Of a stretch of DNA of 64,000 nt, positions 35,050 to 46,989 are shown in pieces. Numbering within the stretch: position 1 is the stretch's first letter; every line of letters starts with the position of its first letter. The translations under genes and the position numbers were made by a program. The notes beneath the pieces are model-generated. The model ran no database searches, was not told the origin of the DNA, and worked only from the letters and a program-made list of their open reading frames with translations. The DNA is from Panulirus ornatus (Eukaryota; Arthropoda; Malacostraca; Decapoda; Palinuridae), in the NCBI RefSeq assembly GCF_036320965.1, contig NC_092270.1:22732940-22796939 (forward strand), written 5' to 3'.

Positions 35050-36210
35050 TAAACGATTCTTAGCATGGTTTTCAACAAAATCACTCGTCTGAAAAATCTG
35101 CTTGATTTCTTATATGAAAATTATCATTTATGATGAAGTAAAGCAACTTATGTTATCTATATAGATTTTCAAAAAGCATTTGATAAAGTTCCACATCAAA
35201 GGTTACTAACAAAACTTATGATATGGATGAGGTTGTTCCTCCATGGTTAGGAAATTGGCTGACTGGCTATAAACAAAGTGTAGTGATTAATGGTCTAACC
35301 TTAAATGGTTAGATGTAAGAAGTGGTTTGCCACTGGGATCAGTCTTGGTCCCAGTTTTCCCTCCCATATATAGTTGATATTTATTGAAAATGGGCTTCAT
35401 TGTAAGATCTAAATTTGCAGATGATGCTAATTTAGGAAATATGCAACAGAAACTGAAAGGCTGCAGCTTCACACTGACAGAGAGAAACTGATGGAGGGTG
35501 CTAACAGGTGCCAGGTGCCAACTGAATTTTGATAGTGATAAGTGCAAAGTCTTGCATGTCAGTTGTAAAAATGAAAAGGCAAGCTACATTGTGAATTCTG
35601 TTGAGCTACAATGGGTTAATGAGGAACAAGGACCTGGGTGTAATAATTTCTGGTGACTAAAGCCATGCAAGCAGTGAACAGAAGCAGTAAAATGGGTAAA
35701 CAAAATTCTTCAGTTCATAGGAAGAACTTTTGAGTTTTTCTTAGGAAATTATTCTTGCTCTACAGCACACTGGTGTTTCCCCTTCTTGAATATTGTAGTC
35801 AGTTTTGGTCACCTTGCTTTAGGAGAGACAGACAGACAGAATGGAGTGTGTGCAGTGGCACACTACCTGGATGACTCCTGGGCTGAGAAACAAATCCAGT
35901 GTGAGTCTAGTAAATGAATTACATCCATGTAGCTTGGAAGAGAGAAGGTTGAGGGAATGGTGATGATAGTTATTCAAAATCAGTAAAGGCTTTGATAATC
36001 TAACGCACTACTTAAGGGTAGATTTATCTGATTTCACTTGTAATTATGGATATGAACTCGTCGGTAAATGTTTTACCTTGAATAAGGCCAAGTACTTTTT
36101 CTTCAAGAGGATTGTTAAAAGCAGTGCCATAGGTATTTATAAGAATAGGTTTGATAGATATTTCTCTTCAAATCCATAACTGACATTATATGCTCCTTAA
36201 CTACATAAGT
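35050..36210 (+). mobile_element. LINE-2f copy a, decayed
   Basis: Plus-strand non-LTR RT relic of a lineage different from LINE-1f. It shows YIDFQKAFDKVPHQRLLTKL (motif A, 35155-35220), LGPVFP...VDIY text, KFADDANLGN (motif C, 35410-35435), CKVLHV, and a terminal FKKRFDRYFSSNP-like segment at 36150-36180. Stops and frameshifts are frequent. It resembles CR1/jockey-type elements; the exact clade is undetermined. Confidence 0.7.
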
Positions 36211-36624
36211 TTATAAGTCTTCCTTTTTACAAAAGAATTTTCTTCCCAACCCATTAATCCATAAGTTTTTTCACTATCACAAACAGCTTCATTAGGACTT
36301 AAAGCTCTTTTGCTGTTTAGATTTAGTTGTATTTGGTTGTATTACTTTTCATTCCATGAGATTGTTTTTCACATTTAATTTTCTTTGGGATTCTCTTTTG
36401 TATTTGGAGTGTTAGAGGAATTGTGATTAAGTTAATGAGTATATTTTGGCAGAGTACATAGACAGTGAACATATTTGCATATTTTAGCGATGATATATTA
36501 AGTATATACAAAAATGTGTTTCAAATGTGGTCCCATAAAACATTCAAAAATATTGGTTGCCCATATTGAAAAAAGCTATGGCAGGATAGTGATATGATTT
36601 AGTTAGGTGTGAAATATAATTTTC
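36211..36624. other. AT-rich intronic sequence, nothing recognised
   Basis: No element or coding signal was seen. Confidence 0.4.
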
Positions 36625-37768
36625 ATAACATTTTATTTATTTTATTTATTATACTTTGTCGCTGTCTCCCGCGTTTGCGAGGTAGCGCAAGGAAACAGAC
36701 GAAAGAAATGGCCCCCCCCCCCCATACACATGTATATACATACGTCCACACACGCAAATATACATACCTACACAGCTTTCCATGGTTTACCCCAGACGCT
36801 TCACATGCCTTGATTCAATCCACTGACAGCACGTCAACCCCGGTATACCACATCACTCCAATTCACTCTATTCCTTGCCCTCCTTTCACCCTCCTGCATG
36901 TTCAGGCCCCGATCACACAAAATCTTTTTCACTCCATCTTTCCACCTCCAATTTGGTCTCCCTCTTCTCCTTGCTCCCTCCACCTCCGACACATATATCC
37001 TCTTGGTCAATCTTTCCTCACTCATTCTCTCCATGTGCCCAAACCACTTCAAAACACCCTCTTCTGCTCTCTCAACCACGCTCTTTTTATTTCCACACAT
37101 CTCTCTTACCCTTACGTTACTCACTCGATCAAACCACCTCACACCACACATTGTCCTCAAACATCTCATTTCCAGCACATCCATCCTCCTGCGCACAACT
37201 CTATCCATAGCCCACGCCTCGCAACCATACAACATTGTTGGAACCACTATTCCTTCAGACATACCCATTTTTGCTTTCCGAGATAATGTTCTCGACTTCC
37301 ACACGTTCTTCAAGGCTCCCAGGATTTTCGCCCCCTCCCCCACCCCATGATCCACTTCCACTTCCATGGTTCCATCCGCTGCCAGATCCACTCCCAGATA
37401 TCTAAAACACTTCACTTCCTCCAGTTTTTCTCCATTCAAACTCACCTCCCAATTGACTTGACCCTCAACCCTACTGTACCTAATAACCTTGCTCTTATTC
37501 ACATTTACTCTTAACTTTCTTCCACACACTTTACCAAACTCAGTCACCAGCTTCTGCAGTTTCTCACATGAATCAGCCACCAGCGCTGTATCATCAGCGA
37601 ACAACAACTGACTCACTTCCCAAGCTCTCTCATCCCCAACAGACTTCATACTTGCCCCTCTATCCAAAACTTTTGCATTTACCTCCCTAACAACCCCATC
37701 CATAAACAAATTAAACAACCATGGAGACATCACACACCCCTGCCGCAAACCTACATTCACTGAGAACT
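36625..37768 (-). mobile_element. LINE-1f copy V, 5'-truncated
   Basis: Minus-strand LINE: tail at 36625-36690 (TTTATTTATTTTATTTATTATAC, then the hairpin), short 3' UTR, ORF 36834-37760 truncated just before GLRQGCVMSP. I could not see a clear target duplication. Confidence 0.9.
36834..37760 (-). pseudogene. LINE-1f RT, motif B to the end (copy V)
   Basis: A 308-aa open frame starting at NVGLRQGCVMSPWLFN, with LLFADDTALVADSCEKLQK and the complete C-terminal domain. One codon of GRRKL is missing (GRKL) without a frameshift. Motif A is absent, so it is not functional. Confidence 0.8.
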
Positions 37769-38439
37769 AATATTAAGAACTGCACAGTTACTATCAGAAG
37801 GTTATTTTTAAGAGCTGAATACATTAGCACCAATGTAGAATTAAAAGTTATTTACAATGCTTGTTGCCTTCTACTTTATTGTATAAAAATTATTTTACTC
37901 TTTAGAAATATCTTTAATTCTACAACAGATTATGGAAGATAATTCCATAAGACTGTAATTGTGTACATAAATGAACTTGTGCCAAAACCCCCTAATATGG
38001 ATGTACTAATTGATAAATCACTAGCTTATGTTCCATACCTGTGCTAATTATGAACTATTTTAACATGACATATATTCTGGGAAAACATACAACTATATTT
38101 TAACTTATACTCAGTAATACTCAGTATTGTGATCATACTAAAGTGATTAAAGGCAATAGCAATTGGAAGAGCATTCAGGATATATCTTTTGATGTTATAT
38201 TTGATATCTTGCATCCTACCCCTGAGTTTCTTAACCTGTGGAAATTTCCAAGAGAGCATAGGAAATCAGTTCAATGAATATGATTAATGTCCTTTTGATT
38301 TTCATGAAAGTAATTATTGTGGGATGATTAACATTTACCCATGATAATTAATGCCATGCTGAATGTTTGAATTCTCATTTAAAGATGTTAGCAACTGTGT
38401 GATGGAATGCTTCTTTAGGCCTAGAGAAATGCTTTTGAT
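37769..38439. other. AT-rich intronic sequence, nothing recognised
   Basis: No coding bias and no element was recognised. Confidence 0.4.
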
Positions 38440-38985
38440 ATCTTGCTCTTATTCACATTTACTTTCAGCATTCTCCTTTCACACACTTTTTTCTCCAAAC
38501 TCAGTCCCCAACCTCTGCAGTTTCTCACAAATCACCCACTTGAGCTGTCATTGGCATGATTCACCTCCCAGGCCCTGTCATCCCTAACATATGCATACTC
38601 ACCCCTCTCCAAAACTCTTGCATTTACTTCCCTCACCACCCCATCCGTAAATGTATTCAACAGCCATGGGGGACATCACACACCCCTGCCACAGACTGAC
38701 TTACTGGGACCACTTTTTAGTGCCACCTATCTCGTACCCTTTCATTACTTGATTGATCAGACCATATATTGTTCTCAGACATTTAATTTCCAAGACCACC
38801 CTCCTCCATTTAACCTTATTTGTAGCCCAGGTATTCTTCTCATGGTCAGGTATAAGCATTGATAATGACCCACCTCTCGTAATCCACTCAATAGACTTTC
38901 CCTGTCTTTTTTCCTGTGTTCCCTCCTTCCATCCTGAATTTATCTTGGTTCCTTTTATTTTTTTTTGTGGACCTACTGGCACTGA
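38440..38985 (-). mobile_element. Old LINE-1f fragments
   Basis: Two adjoining minus-strand pieces: 38440-38705 (NKSK segment, FADD surroundings lost, MSPWLFN as CAGCCATGGGGGACATCAC) and 38706-38985 (CLRTIYGLINQVMKGYE-like text, GRM-like end). They are strongly decayed and the order suggests an internal deletion. Confidence 0.6.
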
Positions 38986-39065
38986 ATATTGTTAGATATT
39001 GTGAGAGCTTTAGTAAAGAAATCAAAGTTTAGTGGAGTTACATTAACCCAGTAAAGGCAGGCAAC

Positions 39066-39068
<3 letters not shown>

Positions 39069-39084
<16 letters not shown>
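39069..39084. repeat. Short (TA)n tract beside copy W
   Basis: TATATATATATATATAT immediately precedes the poly(T) of copy W. A longer TA tract lies at its other end (40521-40574). Confidence 0.85.
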
Positions 39085-39111
<27 letters not shown>

Positions 39112-40515
39112 ATACCTTGTCGCTGTCTCCCGCGTCTGCGAGGTAGCGCAAGGAAACAGACGAAAGAAATGGCCCCCCCCCCCCCCCATACACATGTACA
39201 TACACACGTCCACACACGCAAATATACATACCTACACAGCTTTCCATGGTTTACCCCGGACGCTTCACATGCCTTGATTCAATCCACTGACAGCACGTCA
39301 ACCCCTGTATACCACATCGTTCCAATTCACTCTATTTCTTGCCCTCCTTTCACCCTCCTGCATGTTCAGGCCCCGATCACACAAAATCCTTTTCACTCCA
39401 TCTTTCCACCTCCAATTTGGTCTCCCTCTTCTCCTCGTTCCCTCCACCTCCGACACATATATCCTCTTGGTCAATCTTTCCTCACTCATTCTCTCCATGT
39501 GCCCAAACCATTTCAAAACACCCTCTTCTGCTCTCTCAACCACGCTCTTTTTATTTCCACACATCTCTCTTACCCTTACGTTACTTACTCGATCAAACCA
39601 CCTCACACCACACATTGTCCTCAAACATCTCATTTCCAGCACATCCATCCTCCTGCGCACAACTCTATCCATAGCCCACGCCTCGCAACCATACAACATT
39701 GTTGGAACCACTATTCCTTCAAACATACCCATTTTTGCTTTCCGGGATAATGTTCTCGACTTCCACACATTCTTCAAGGCTCCCAAAATTTTCGCCCCCT
39801 CCCCCACCCTATGATCCACTTCCGCTTCCATGGTTCCATCCGCTGACAGATCCACTCCCAGATATCTAAAACACTTCACTTCCTCCAGTTTTTCTCCATT
39901 CAAACTCACCTCCCAATTGACTTGACCCTCAACCCTACTGTACCTAATAACCTTGCTCTTATTCACATTTACTCTTAACTTTCTTCTTCCACACACTTTA
40001 CCAAACTCCGTCACCAGCTTCTGCAGTTTCTCACATGAATCCGCCACCAGCGCTGTATCATCAGCGAACAACAACTGACTCACTTCCCAAGCTCTCTCAT
40101 CCCCAACAGACTTCATACTTGCCCCTCTTTCCAAAACTCTTGCATTTACCTCCCTAACAACCCCATCCATAAACAAATTAAACAACCATGGAGACATCAC
40201 ACACCCCTGCCGCAAACCTACATTCACTGAGAACCAATCACTTTCCTCTCTTCCTACACGTACACATGCCTTACATCCTCGATAAAAACTTTTCACTGCT
40301 TCTAACAACTTGCCTCCCACACCATATATTCTTAATACCTTCCACAGAGCATCTCTATCAACTCTATCATATGCCTTCTCCAGATCCATAAATGCTACAT
40401 ACAAATCCATTTGCTTTTCTAAGTATTTCTCACATACATTCTTCAAAGCAAACACCTGATCCACACATCCTCTACCACTTCTGAAACCACACTGCTCTTC
40501 CCCAATCTGATGCTC

Positions 40516-40520
<5 letters not shown>
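39085..40520 (-). mobile_element. LINE-1f copy W, young, between (TA)n tracts
   Basis: Minus-strand LINE: poly(T) 39085-39110, hairpin tail 39111-39150, short 3' UTR with a C-run, one uninterrupted RT frame, and 5' truncation at CTCTGTACATATATA. Confidence 0.9.
39298..40520 (-). CDS. LINE-1f reverse transcriptase, longest clean copy (copy W)
   Basis: About 407 codons of LINE sequence without a stop (the open frame extends to 40584 through the TA tract). Order: CTEHQIGEEQCGFRSGRGCVDQ, motif A FMDLEKAYDRVDRDALW, motif B GLRQGCVMSPWLFNLFMDG, motif C LLFADDTALVADS, thumb-like NKSKVIRYSR and LGVDLSADGTMEAEV, then YGCEAWAMDRVVRRRMD, KWFGHMERMSEERL and RRRGRPNWRWKDGV. It lacks the endonuclease and the first RT blocks, so it could not retrotranspose by itself. 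It may serve as a consensus seed for the family. Confidence 0.8.

Positions 40521-40574
<54 letters not shown>
40521..40574. repeat. (TA)n microsatellite
   Basis: Pure TA at the 5' junction of copy W. Confidence 0.95.
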
Positions 40575-40577
<3 letters not shown>

Positions 40578-41420
40578 AATACATCCGTGTAAGGTGGCAT
40601 ATTTTAGGAATAATAACGTGTCAAGGAATAAGCCACTACATACATAAATAAAATTGGATGTAAAAGGAAGGTAAGAGGTGTTACTTATGTGATACTGCAT
40701 CATAGCTGGCTGTGGGAGGAGGGGAGGAGTAGTGTGGGAGGACCTGGGATGAGCAGCTTATCAGGCACACCTGGGATGAGGCTAGGGGACTCTGCGATCA
40801 CTTTTCTTTTTGGCTAATCATTTGTGCATTTATTTACAACTGTTGTGAACGTCTGTTTACATGTCAAGAGATGCCACATCACCCAATTTCTCACACAATT
40901 ATGATATGAAAGGGCCCATTACGTAACATTGCCTGCTTGCTATTGTGCAAATGTTAGGTAAAAGCTAACACCGGTGCTGACTGCAGATGGGCAATGAGGG
41001 TAGCTGTTTACTGGAATGGGTAAGCAGAGGTCATGGTAGTAGATAATAGTGATGCCACATCGCCAAATTTAAAAAGGCAATTGCAATGCAAGATAGCCCA
41101 TTATGTAATGTTGCTTGTCTTCTACTGTACGAGTTAGTTAACATACTTGCCTTTAATAGGTTAATCCAGTCACTCAGTAAATGCTACGACTATATGAATT
41201 TGGTTTCAGGAATGGAAAAAGCCAGTAGCTTGTCAGATGATGCATTTGTCACATGGCGTAGTTACTATGCCGGCCCACCACAACCCATAGCTGTGTACTT
41301 AAGTTTTTGGTAAATTTCATTTATGAATTCCTGGGCAAGTTATATTTACACAGTAATTTTTTTCTCTTTAAATGTGAAAATACAGATATTCCCAAGTTTA
41401 TGGAACTCGTCATGTTATTT
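40575..41420. other. Intronic sequence with a duplicated block
   Basis: A block at 40868-40960 (GATGCCACATCACCCAATTT, GCCCATTACGTAACATTGCC) recurs in diverged form at 41050-41140 (GATGCCACATCGCCAAATTT, GCCCATTATGTAATGTTGC). No other feature was recognised. Confidence 0.55.
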
Positions 41421-41424
41421 TACT

Positions 41425-41480
41425 TGATTGCCGTTTCCCACTTCAGTGAGGTAGTGCCAAGAAACAAGAATGACCTGTTC
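41425..41480 (-). mobile_element. SINE/LINE tail scrap
   Basis: TTGATTGCCGTTTCCCACTT-AGTGAGGTAGTGCCAAG is a decayed minus-strand copy of the shared 3' hairpin tail. Confidence 0.5.
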
Positions 41481-41499
41481 ACACACATAAATATACATG

Positions 41500-41550
41500 T
41501 GTGTGTGTGTGTATATATATATATATACATATATATACATATACATATAT
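41500..41550. repeat. (TG)n/(TA)n tract
   Basis: GTGTGTGTGTGTGTATATAT followed by ATATACAT-type repeats, ending at the 5' junction of copy X2. Confidence 0.9.
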
Positions 41551-42628
41551 GCATATGATAGAGTTGATAGAGATGCTCTGTGGAAGGTATTAAGAATATA
41601 TGGTGTGGGAGGCAAGTTGTTAGAAGCAGTGAAAAGTTTTTATCGAGGATGTAAGGCATGTGTACGTGTAGGAAGAGAGGAAAGTGATTGGTTCTCAGTG
41701 AATGTAGGTTTGCGGCAGGGGTGTGTGATGTCTCCATGGTTGTTTAATTTGTTTATGGATGGGGTTGTAAAGGAGGTAAATGCAAGAGTCCTGGAAAGAG
41801 GGGCAAGTATGAAGTCTGTTGGGGATGAGAGAGCTTGGGAAGTGAGTCAATTGTTGTTCGCTGATGATACAGCGCTGGTGGCTGATTCATGTGAGAAACT
41901 GCAGAAGCTGGTGACTGAGTTTGGTAAAGTGTGTGGAAGAAGAAAGTTGAGAGTAAATGTGAATAAGAGCAAGGTTATTAGGTACAGTAGGGGTGAGGGT
42001 CAAGTCAATTGGGAGGTGAGTTTGAATGGAGAAAAACTGGAGGAAGTGAAGTGTTTTAGATATCTGGGAGTGGATCTGTCAGCGGATGGAACCATGGAAG
42101 CGGAAGTGGATCATAGGGTGGGGGAGGGGGCGAAAATTGTTGGGAGCCTTGAAAAATGTGTGGAAGTCGAGAACATTATCTCGGAAAGCAAAAATGGGTA
42201 TGTTTGAGGGAATAGTGGTTCCAACAATGCTGTATGGTTGCGAGGCGTGGGCTATGGATAGAGAGGTGCGCAGGAGGATGGATGTGCTGGAAATGAGATG
42301 TTTGAGGACAATGTGTGGTGTGAGGTGGTTTGATCGAGTAAGTAACGTAAGGGTAAGAGAGATGTGTGGAAATAAAAAGAGCGTGGTCGAGAGAGCAGAA
42401 GAGGGTGTTTTGAAATGGTTTGGGCACATGGAGAGAATGAGTGAGGAGAGATTGACCAAGAGGATATATGTGTCGGAGGTGGAGGGAACGAGGAGAAGAG
42501 GGAGACCAAATTGGAGGTGGAAAGATGGAGTGAAAAAGATTTTGTGTGATCGGGGCCTGAACATGCAGGAGGGTGAAAGGAGGGCAAGAAATAGAGTGAA
42601 TTGGAGTCATGTGGTATACAGGGGTTGA
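41551..42628 (+). pseudogene. LINE-1f RT with a single frameshift (copy X2)
   Basis: The first frame (to 42207) carries GLRQGCVMSPWLFNLFMDG and LLFADDTALVADS. The second (42086-42628) carries YGCEAWAMDREVRRRMD to NWSHVVYRG. A single inserted base in GCGAAAATTGTTGGGAGCC separates them. Confidence 0.8.
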
Positions 42629-42822
42629 CGTGCTGTCAGTGGATTGAATCAAGGCATGTGAAGCGTCTGGGGTAAACCATGGAAAGCTGTGTAGGTATGT
42701 ATATTTGCGTGTCTGGATGTGTGTATGTGCATGTGTATGGGGGGGGGGGGTTGGGCCATTTCTTTCGTCTGTTTCCTTGCGCTACCTCGCAAACGCGGGA
42801 GACAGCGACAAAGTATAAAAAA

Positions 42823-42840
<18 letters not shown>
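41551..42840 (+). mobile_element. LINE-1f copy X2, young, between TA tracts
   Basis: Plus-strand LINE starting at AYDRVDRDALW. It has one +1 frameshift near 42140 (KIVGSLEKC instead of KILGALKNV), a stop at 42628, short 3' UTR, hairpin tail 42780-42815, poly(A) 42816-42840, then (TA)n. Confidence 0.9.
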
Positions 42841-42916
<76 letters not shown>

Positions 42917-42919
42917 TAT
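42841..42919. repeat. (TA)n microsatellite
   Basis: About 70 bp of TA with a TGTGTG interruption, between the poly(A) of copy X2 and the T-rich tail of copy Y, two elements in opposite orientation. Confidence 0.95.
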
Positions 42920-43803
42920 TTTTTTTTTTTTATTATTATTTTGCTTTGTCGCTGTCTCCCGCGTTTGTGAGGTAGCGCAAGGAAACAGAGGAAAGAAATG
43001 TCCAAACCCACCCCCATACACATGTATATACACACACATCCACACACGCAAATATACATACCTATACATCTCAATGTACACAAATATATACACACACAGA
43101 CACATACATATATACCCATGCACACAATTCACACTGTCTGCCTTTATTCATTCCCATCGCCACCTCGCCACACATGGAATACCATCCCCCTCCCCCCTCA
43201 TGTGTGCGGGGTAGTGCTAGGAAAAGACAACAAAGGCCTCATTCGTTCACACTCAGTCTCTAGCTGTCATGCAATAATGCCCGAAACCACAGCTCCCTTT
43301 CCACATCCAGGCCCCACACAGCTTTCCAAGGTTTACCCCAGACGCTTCACATGCCCTGATTCAATCCACTGACAGCACGTCAACCCCGGTATACCACATC
43401 GATCCAATTCACTCTATTCCTTGCCCTCCTTTCACCCTCCTGCATGTTCAGGCCCCGATCACACAAAATCTCTCTCACTCCATCTTTCCACCACCAATTT
43501 GGTCTCCCACTTCTCCTCGTTCCCTCCACCTCCGACACATATATCCTCTTGGTCAATCTTTCCTCACTCATTCTCTCCATGTGCCCAAACCATTTCAAAA
43601 CACCCTCTTCTGCTCTCTCAACCATGCTCTTTTTATTTCCACACATCTCTTTCACCCTTACGTTACTTACTCGATCAAACCACCTCGCACCACACATTGT
43701 CCTCAAACATCTCATTTCCAGCACATCCATCCTCCTGCGCACAACTCTATCCATAGCCCACGCCTCGCAACCATACAACATTGTTGGAACCACTATTCCC
43801 TCA

Positions 43804-43806
<3 letters not shown>
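42920..43806 (-). mobile_element. LINE-1f copy Y, long 3' UTR, 5'-truncated at (TA)n
   Basis: Minus-strand LINE: T-rich tail, hairpin 42948-42985, long-form 3' UTR to about 43378, C-terminal RT (43380-43806; WFDRVSNVRVKEMCGN, KWFGHMERM, SGRPNWWWKDGV). It is truncated at GMFEGIVVP, where the (TA)n begins. Confidence 0.85.

Positions 43807-43836
<30 letters not shown>
43806..43836. repeat. (TA)n between divergent LINE copies
   Basis: The 5' ends of copy Y (minus) and copy Z1 (plus) meet at this tract. Confidence 0.9.
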
Positions 43837-43838
<2 letters not shown>

Positions 43839-44590
43839 TAAAGTGTGTGAAAGAAGAAAGTTAAGAGTAAATGTGAATAAGAGCAAGTTTATTAGGTACA
43901 GTAGGGTTGAGGGTCAAGTCAGTTGGGAGGTAAGTTTGAATGGAGAAAAACTGGAGGAAGTAAAGTGTTTTAGATATCTGGGGGTGGATCTGGCAGTGGA
44001 TGGAACCATGGAAGTGGAAGTGAATCAGGGTGGGGAGGGGGCGAAAATCCTGGGAGCCTTGAAGAATGTGTGGAAGTCGAGAACATTATCATGGAAAGCA
44101 AAAATGGGTATGTTTGAAGGAATAGTGGTTCCAACAATGTTGTATGGTTGCGAGGCATGGGCTATGGATAGAGTTGTGTGCAGGAGGGTGGATGTGCTGG
44201 AAATGAGATGTTTGAGGACAAAATGTGGTGTGAGGTGGTTTGATCGAGTAAATAATGTAAGGGTAAGAGAGATGTGTGGAAATAAGAAGAGCATGGTTGA
44301 GAGAGCAGAAGAGGGTGTTTTGAAATGGTTTGGGCACATGGAGAGAATGAGTGAGGAAAGATTGACCAAGAGGACATATGTGTCGGAGGTGGAGGGAACG
44401 AGGAGAAGTGGGAGACCAAATTGGAGGTGGAAAGATGGAGTGAAAAAGATTATGAGTGATTGGGGCCTGAACATGCAGGAGGGTGAAAGGCAGGCAAGGA
44501 ATAGAGTGAATTGGATCGATGTGGTATACCGGGATTGACGTGCTGTCAATGGATTGAATCAGGGCATGTGAAGCGTCTGTGGTAAACCAT
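43837..44590 (+). mobile_element. LINE-1f copy Z1
   Basis: Plus-strand C-terminal RT from GKVCERRKLRVNVNKSKF to the stop at 44538, then only about 50 bp of 3' UTR ending at CCATGG, where copy Z2 begins. The open frame from 43444 includes antisense text of copy Y and the TA tract, so only the part from 43837 is LINE sense sequence. Confidence 0.8.
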
Positions 44591-46067
44591 GGAAATAAAA
44601 AGATGTTTTGGAAGGAGGTAAATAAAGTGCGTAAGACAAGGGAACAAATGGGAACTTCAGTGAAGGGCGCAAATGGGGAGGTGATAACAAGTAGTGGTGA
44701 TGTGAGAAGGAGATGGAGTGAGTATTTTGAAGGTTTGTTGAATGTGTTTGATGATAAGAGTGGCAGATATAGGGTGTTTTGGTCGAGGTGGTGTGCAAAG
44801 TGAGAGGGTTAGGGAAAATGATTTGGTAAACAGAGAAGAGGTAGTAAAAGCTTTGCGGAAGATGAAAGCCGGCAAGGCAGCAGGTTTGGATGGTATTGTA
44901 GTGGAATTTATTAAAAAAGGGGGTGACTGTATTGTTGACTGGTTGGTAAAGTTATTTAATGTATGTATGTCTCATGGTGAGGTGCCTGAGGATTGGCAGA
45001 ATGCTTGCATAGTGCCATTGTACAAAGGCAAAGGGGATAAAAGTGAGTGCTCAAATTACTGAGGTAGAAGTTTGTTGAGTATTCCTGGTAAATTATATGG
45101 GAGGGTATTGATTGAGAGGGTGAAGGCATGTACAGAGCATCAGATTGGGGAATAGCAGTGTGGTTTCAGAAGTGGTAGAGGATGTGCGGATCAGGTGCTT
45201 TGCTTTGAAGAATGTATGTGAGAAATACTTAGAAAAGCAAATGGATTTGTATGTAGCATTTATGGATCTGGAGAAGGCATATGATAAGAGCTGATAGAGA
45301 TGCTCTGTGGAAGGTATTAAGAATATATGGTGTGGGAGGTAAGTTGTTAGAAGCAGTGAAAAGTTTTTATCGAGGATGTAAGGCATGTGTACGTGTAGGA
45401 ATAGAGGAAAGTGACTGGTTCTCAGTGAATGTAGGTTTGCGGCAGGGGTGTGTGATGTCTCCATGGTTGTTTAATTTGTTTATGGATGGGGTTGTTAGGG
45501 AGGTGAATGCAAGAGTTTTGGAAAGGGGGGCAAGTATGCAGTCTGTTGTGGATGAGAGAGTTTGGGAGGTGAGTCAGTTGTTGTTCGCTGATGATACAGC
45601 ACTGGTGGCTGATTCGTGTGAGAAACTGCAGAAGCTGGTGACTGAGTTTGGTAAAGTGTGTGAAAGAAGAAAGCTGAGAATAAATGTGAATAAGAACAAG
45701 GTTATTAGGTACAGCAGGGTTGAGGGACAAGTCAGTTGGGAGGTAAGTTTGAATGGAGAAAAACTGGAGGAGGTGAAGTGCTTTAGATTTCGGGGAGTGG
45801 ATTTGGCAGCGGATTGAATCATGGAAGCGGAAGTGAATCATAGGGTGAGGGAGGGGATGAAAGTTCTGGTAGCATTGAAGAATGTGTGGAAGTCGAGAAC
45901 ATTATCTTGGAAAGCAAAAATGGGTATGTTTGTAGGAATAGTGGTTCCAACAATGTTATATTGTGAGGCGTGGGCTATAGATAGAGTTGTGCGCAGGAGG
46001 GTGGATGTGCTGGAAATGAGATGTTTGAGGACATGTGGTGTGAGATGGTTTGATCAAGTAAGTAATA
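44591..46067 (+). mobile_element. LINE-1f copy Z2
   Basis: Plus-strand: linker end (NKKMFWKEVNKVRKTREQMG), RT N-terminus (44742-45062), frameshifts near 45060, 45150 and 45285, motifs B and C in 45281-45817, a stop in LAAD, and C-terminal text to 46067, where it meets minus-strand copy Z3. Confidence 0.8.
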
Positions 46068-46773
46068 ATATATCCTCTTTGTCAATCTTTCCTCACTCAT
46101 TCTCTCCATGTGACCAAACCATTTCAATACACCCTCTTCTGCTCTCTCATCCACATTCTTTTCATTACCACACATCTCTCTCACCCTTTCATTACTTAGT
46201 CGATCAAACCACCTTACACCACATAGTGTCCTCAGACATTTCATTTCCCACACATCCACCCACCTCTGCACAAGCTTATCTGTAGCCCATGCCTCGCAAC
46301 CATATAACATTGTTGGAACCACTGTTTCTTCAAACATACCTATTTTTGCTCCGAGATAACGTTCTCGCCTTCCACACATTCCTCAACACTCCCAGAAACT
46401 TTGCCCCTTCCCCCACCCTGTGACTCACTTCCCCTCCACGGTTCCATCCACTGCTAAATCCACTCCCAGATATCTAAAACACTGCACTTCTCTAGTTTTT
46501 CTCCATTCAAACTTACCTCCCAATCAACTTGTCCCTCAACCCTACTGAAACTAAATAACCGTGCTCATATTCACATTTACTCTTAGCTTTCTTCTTTCAC
46601 ACACTTTACCAAACTCAGTCACCAACTTCTGCAGTTTCTCACCCGAATCATCCACCAGCACTGTATCATCAGCAAACAATATCTGACTCACTTCCCAAGC
46701 CCTCTCATCCCCAACAGACTAAACGTCCCTCTCTCCAAGACTTGCATTTCTCTCTAACCGTCCCATCCATATA
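46068..46773 (-). mobile_element. LINE-1f relative Z3, part before the Tigger insertion
   Basis: Minus-strand RT from the LTKRIY segment through YGCEAWATDKLVQRWVD, the LGVD region and the FADD region (ATCATCAGCAAACAATATCTG), to CCCATCCATA, where the Tigger element is inserted. It continues at 48299. Confidence 0.75.
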
Positions 46774-46989
46774 CAGGTACACCACCGATTTCCTGCAACT
46801 GATGGTTGGGCACCTCCTATAGTCCAGACAATTACGTGAGGGAACTTGAAATTACCTCAGCCACAAGACTAGTTTACTGGCTTTGTATGTAGGGCACGCT
46901 TATTAATATTCTTTACACTGCAATCGTTGGTGATACCGAAATTTTCTGTGAGACTTATCTTATTTTGCTTAAATTTAACCCTAACTATG

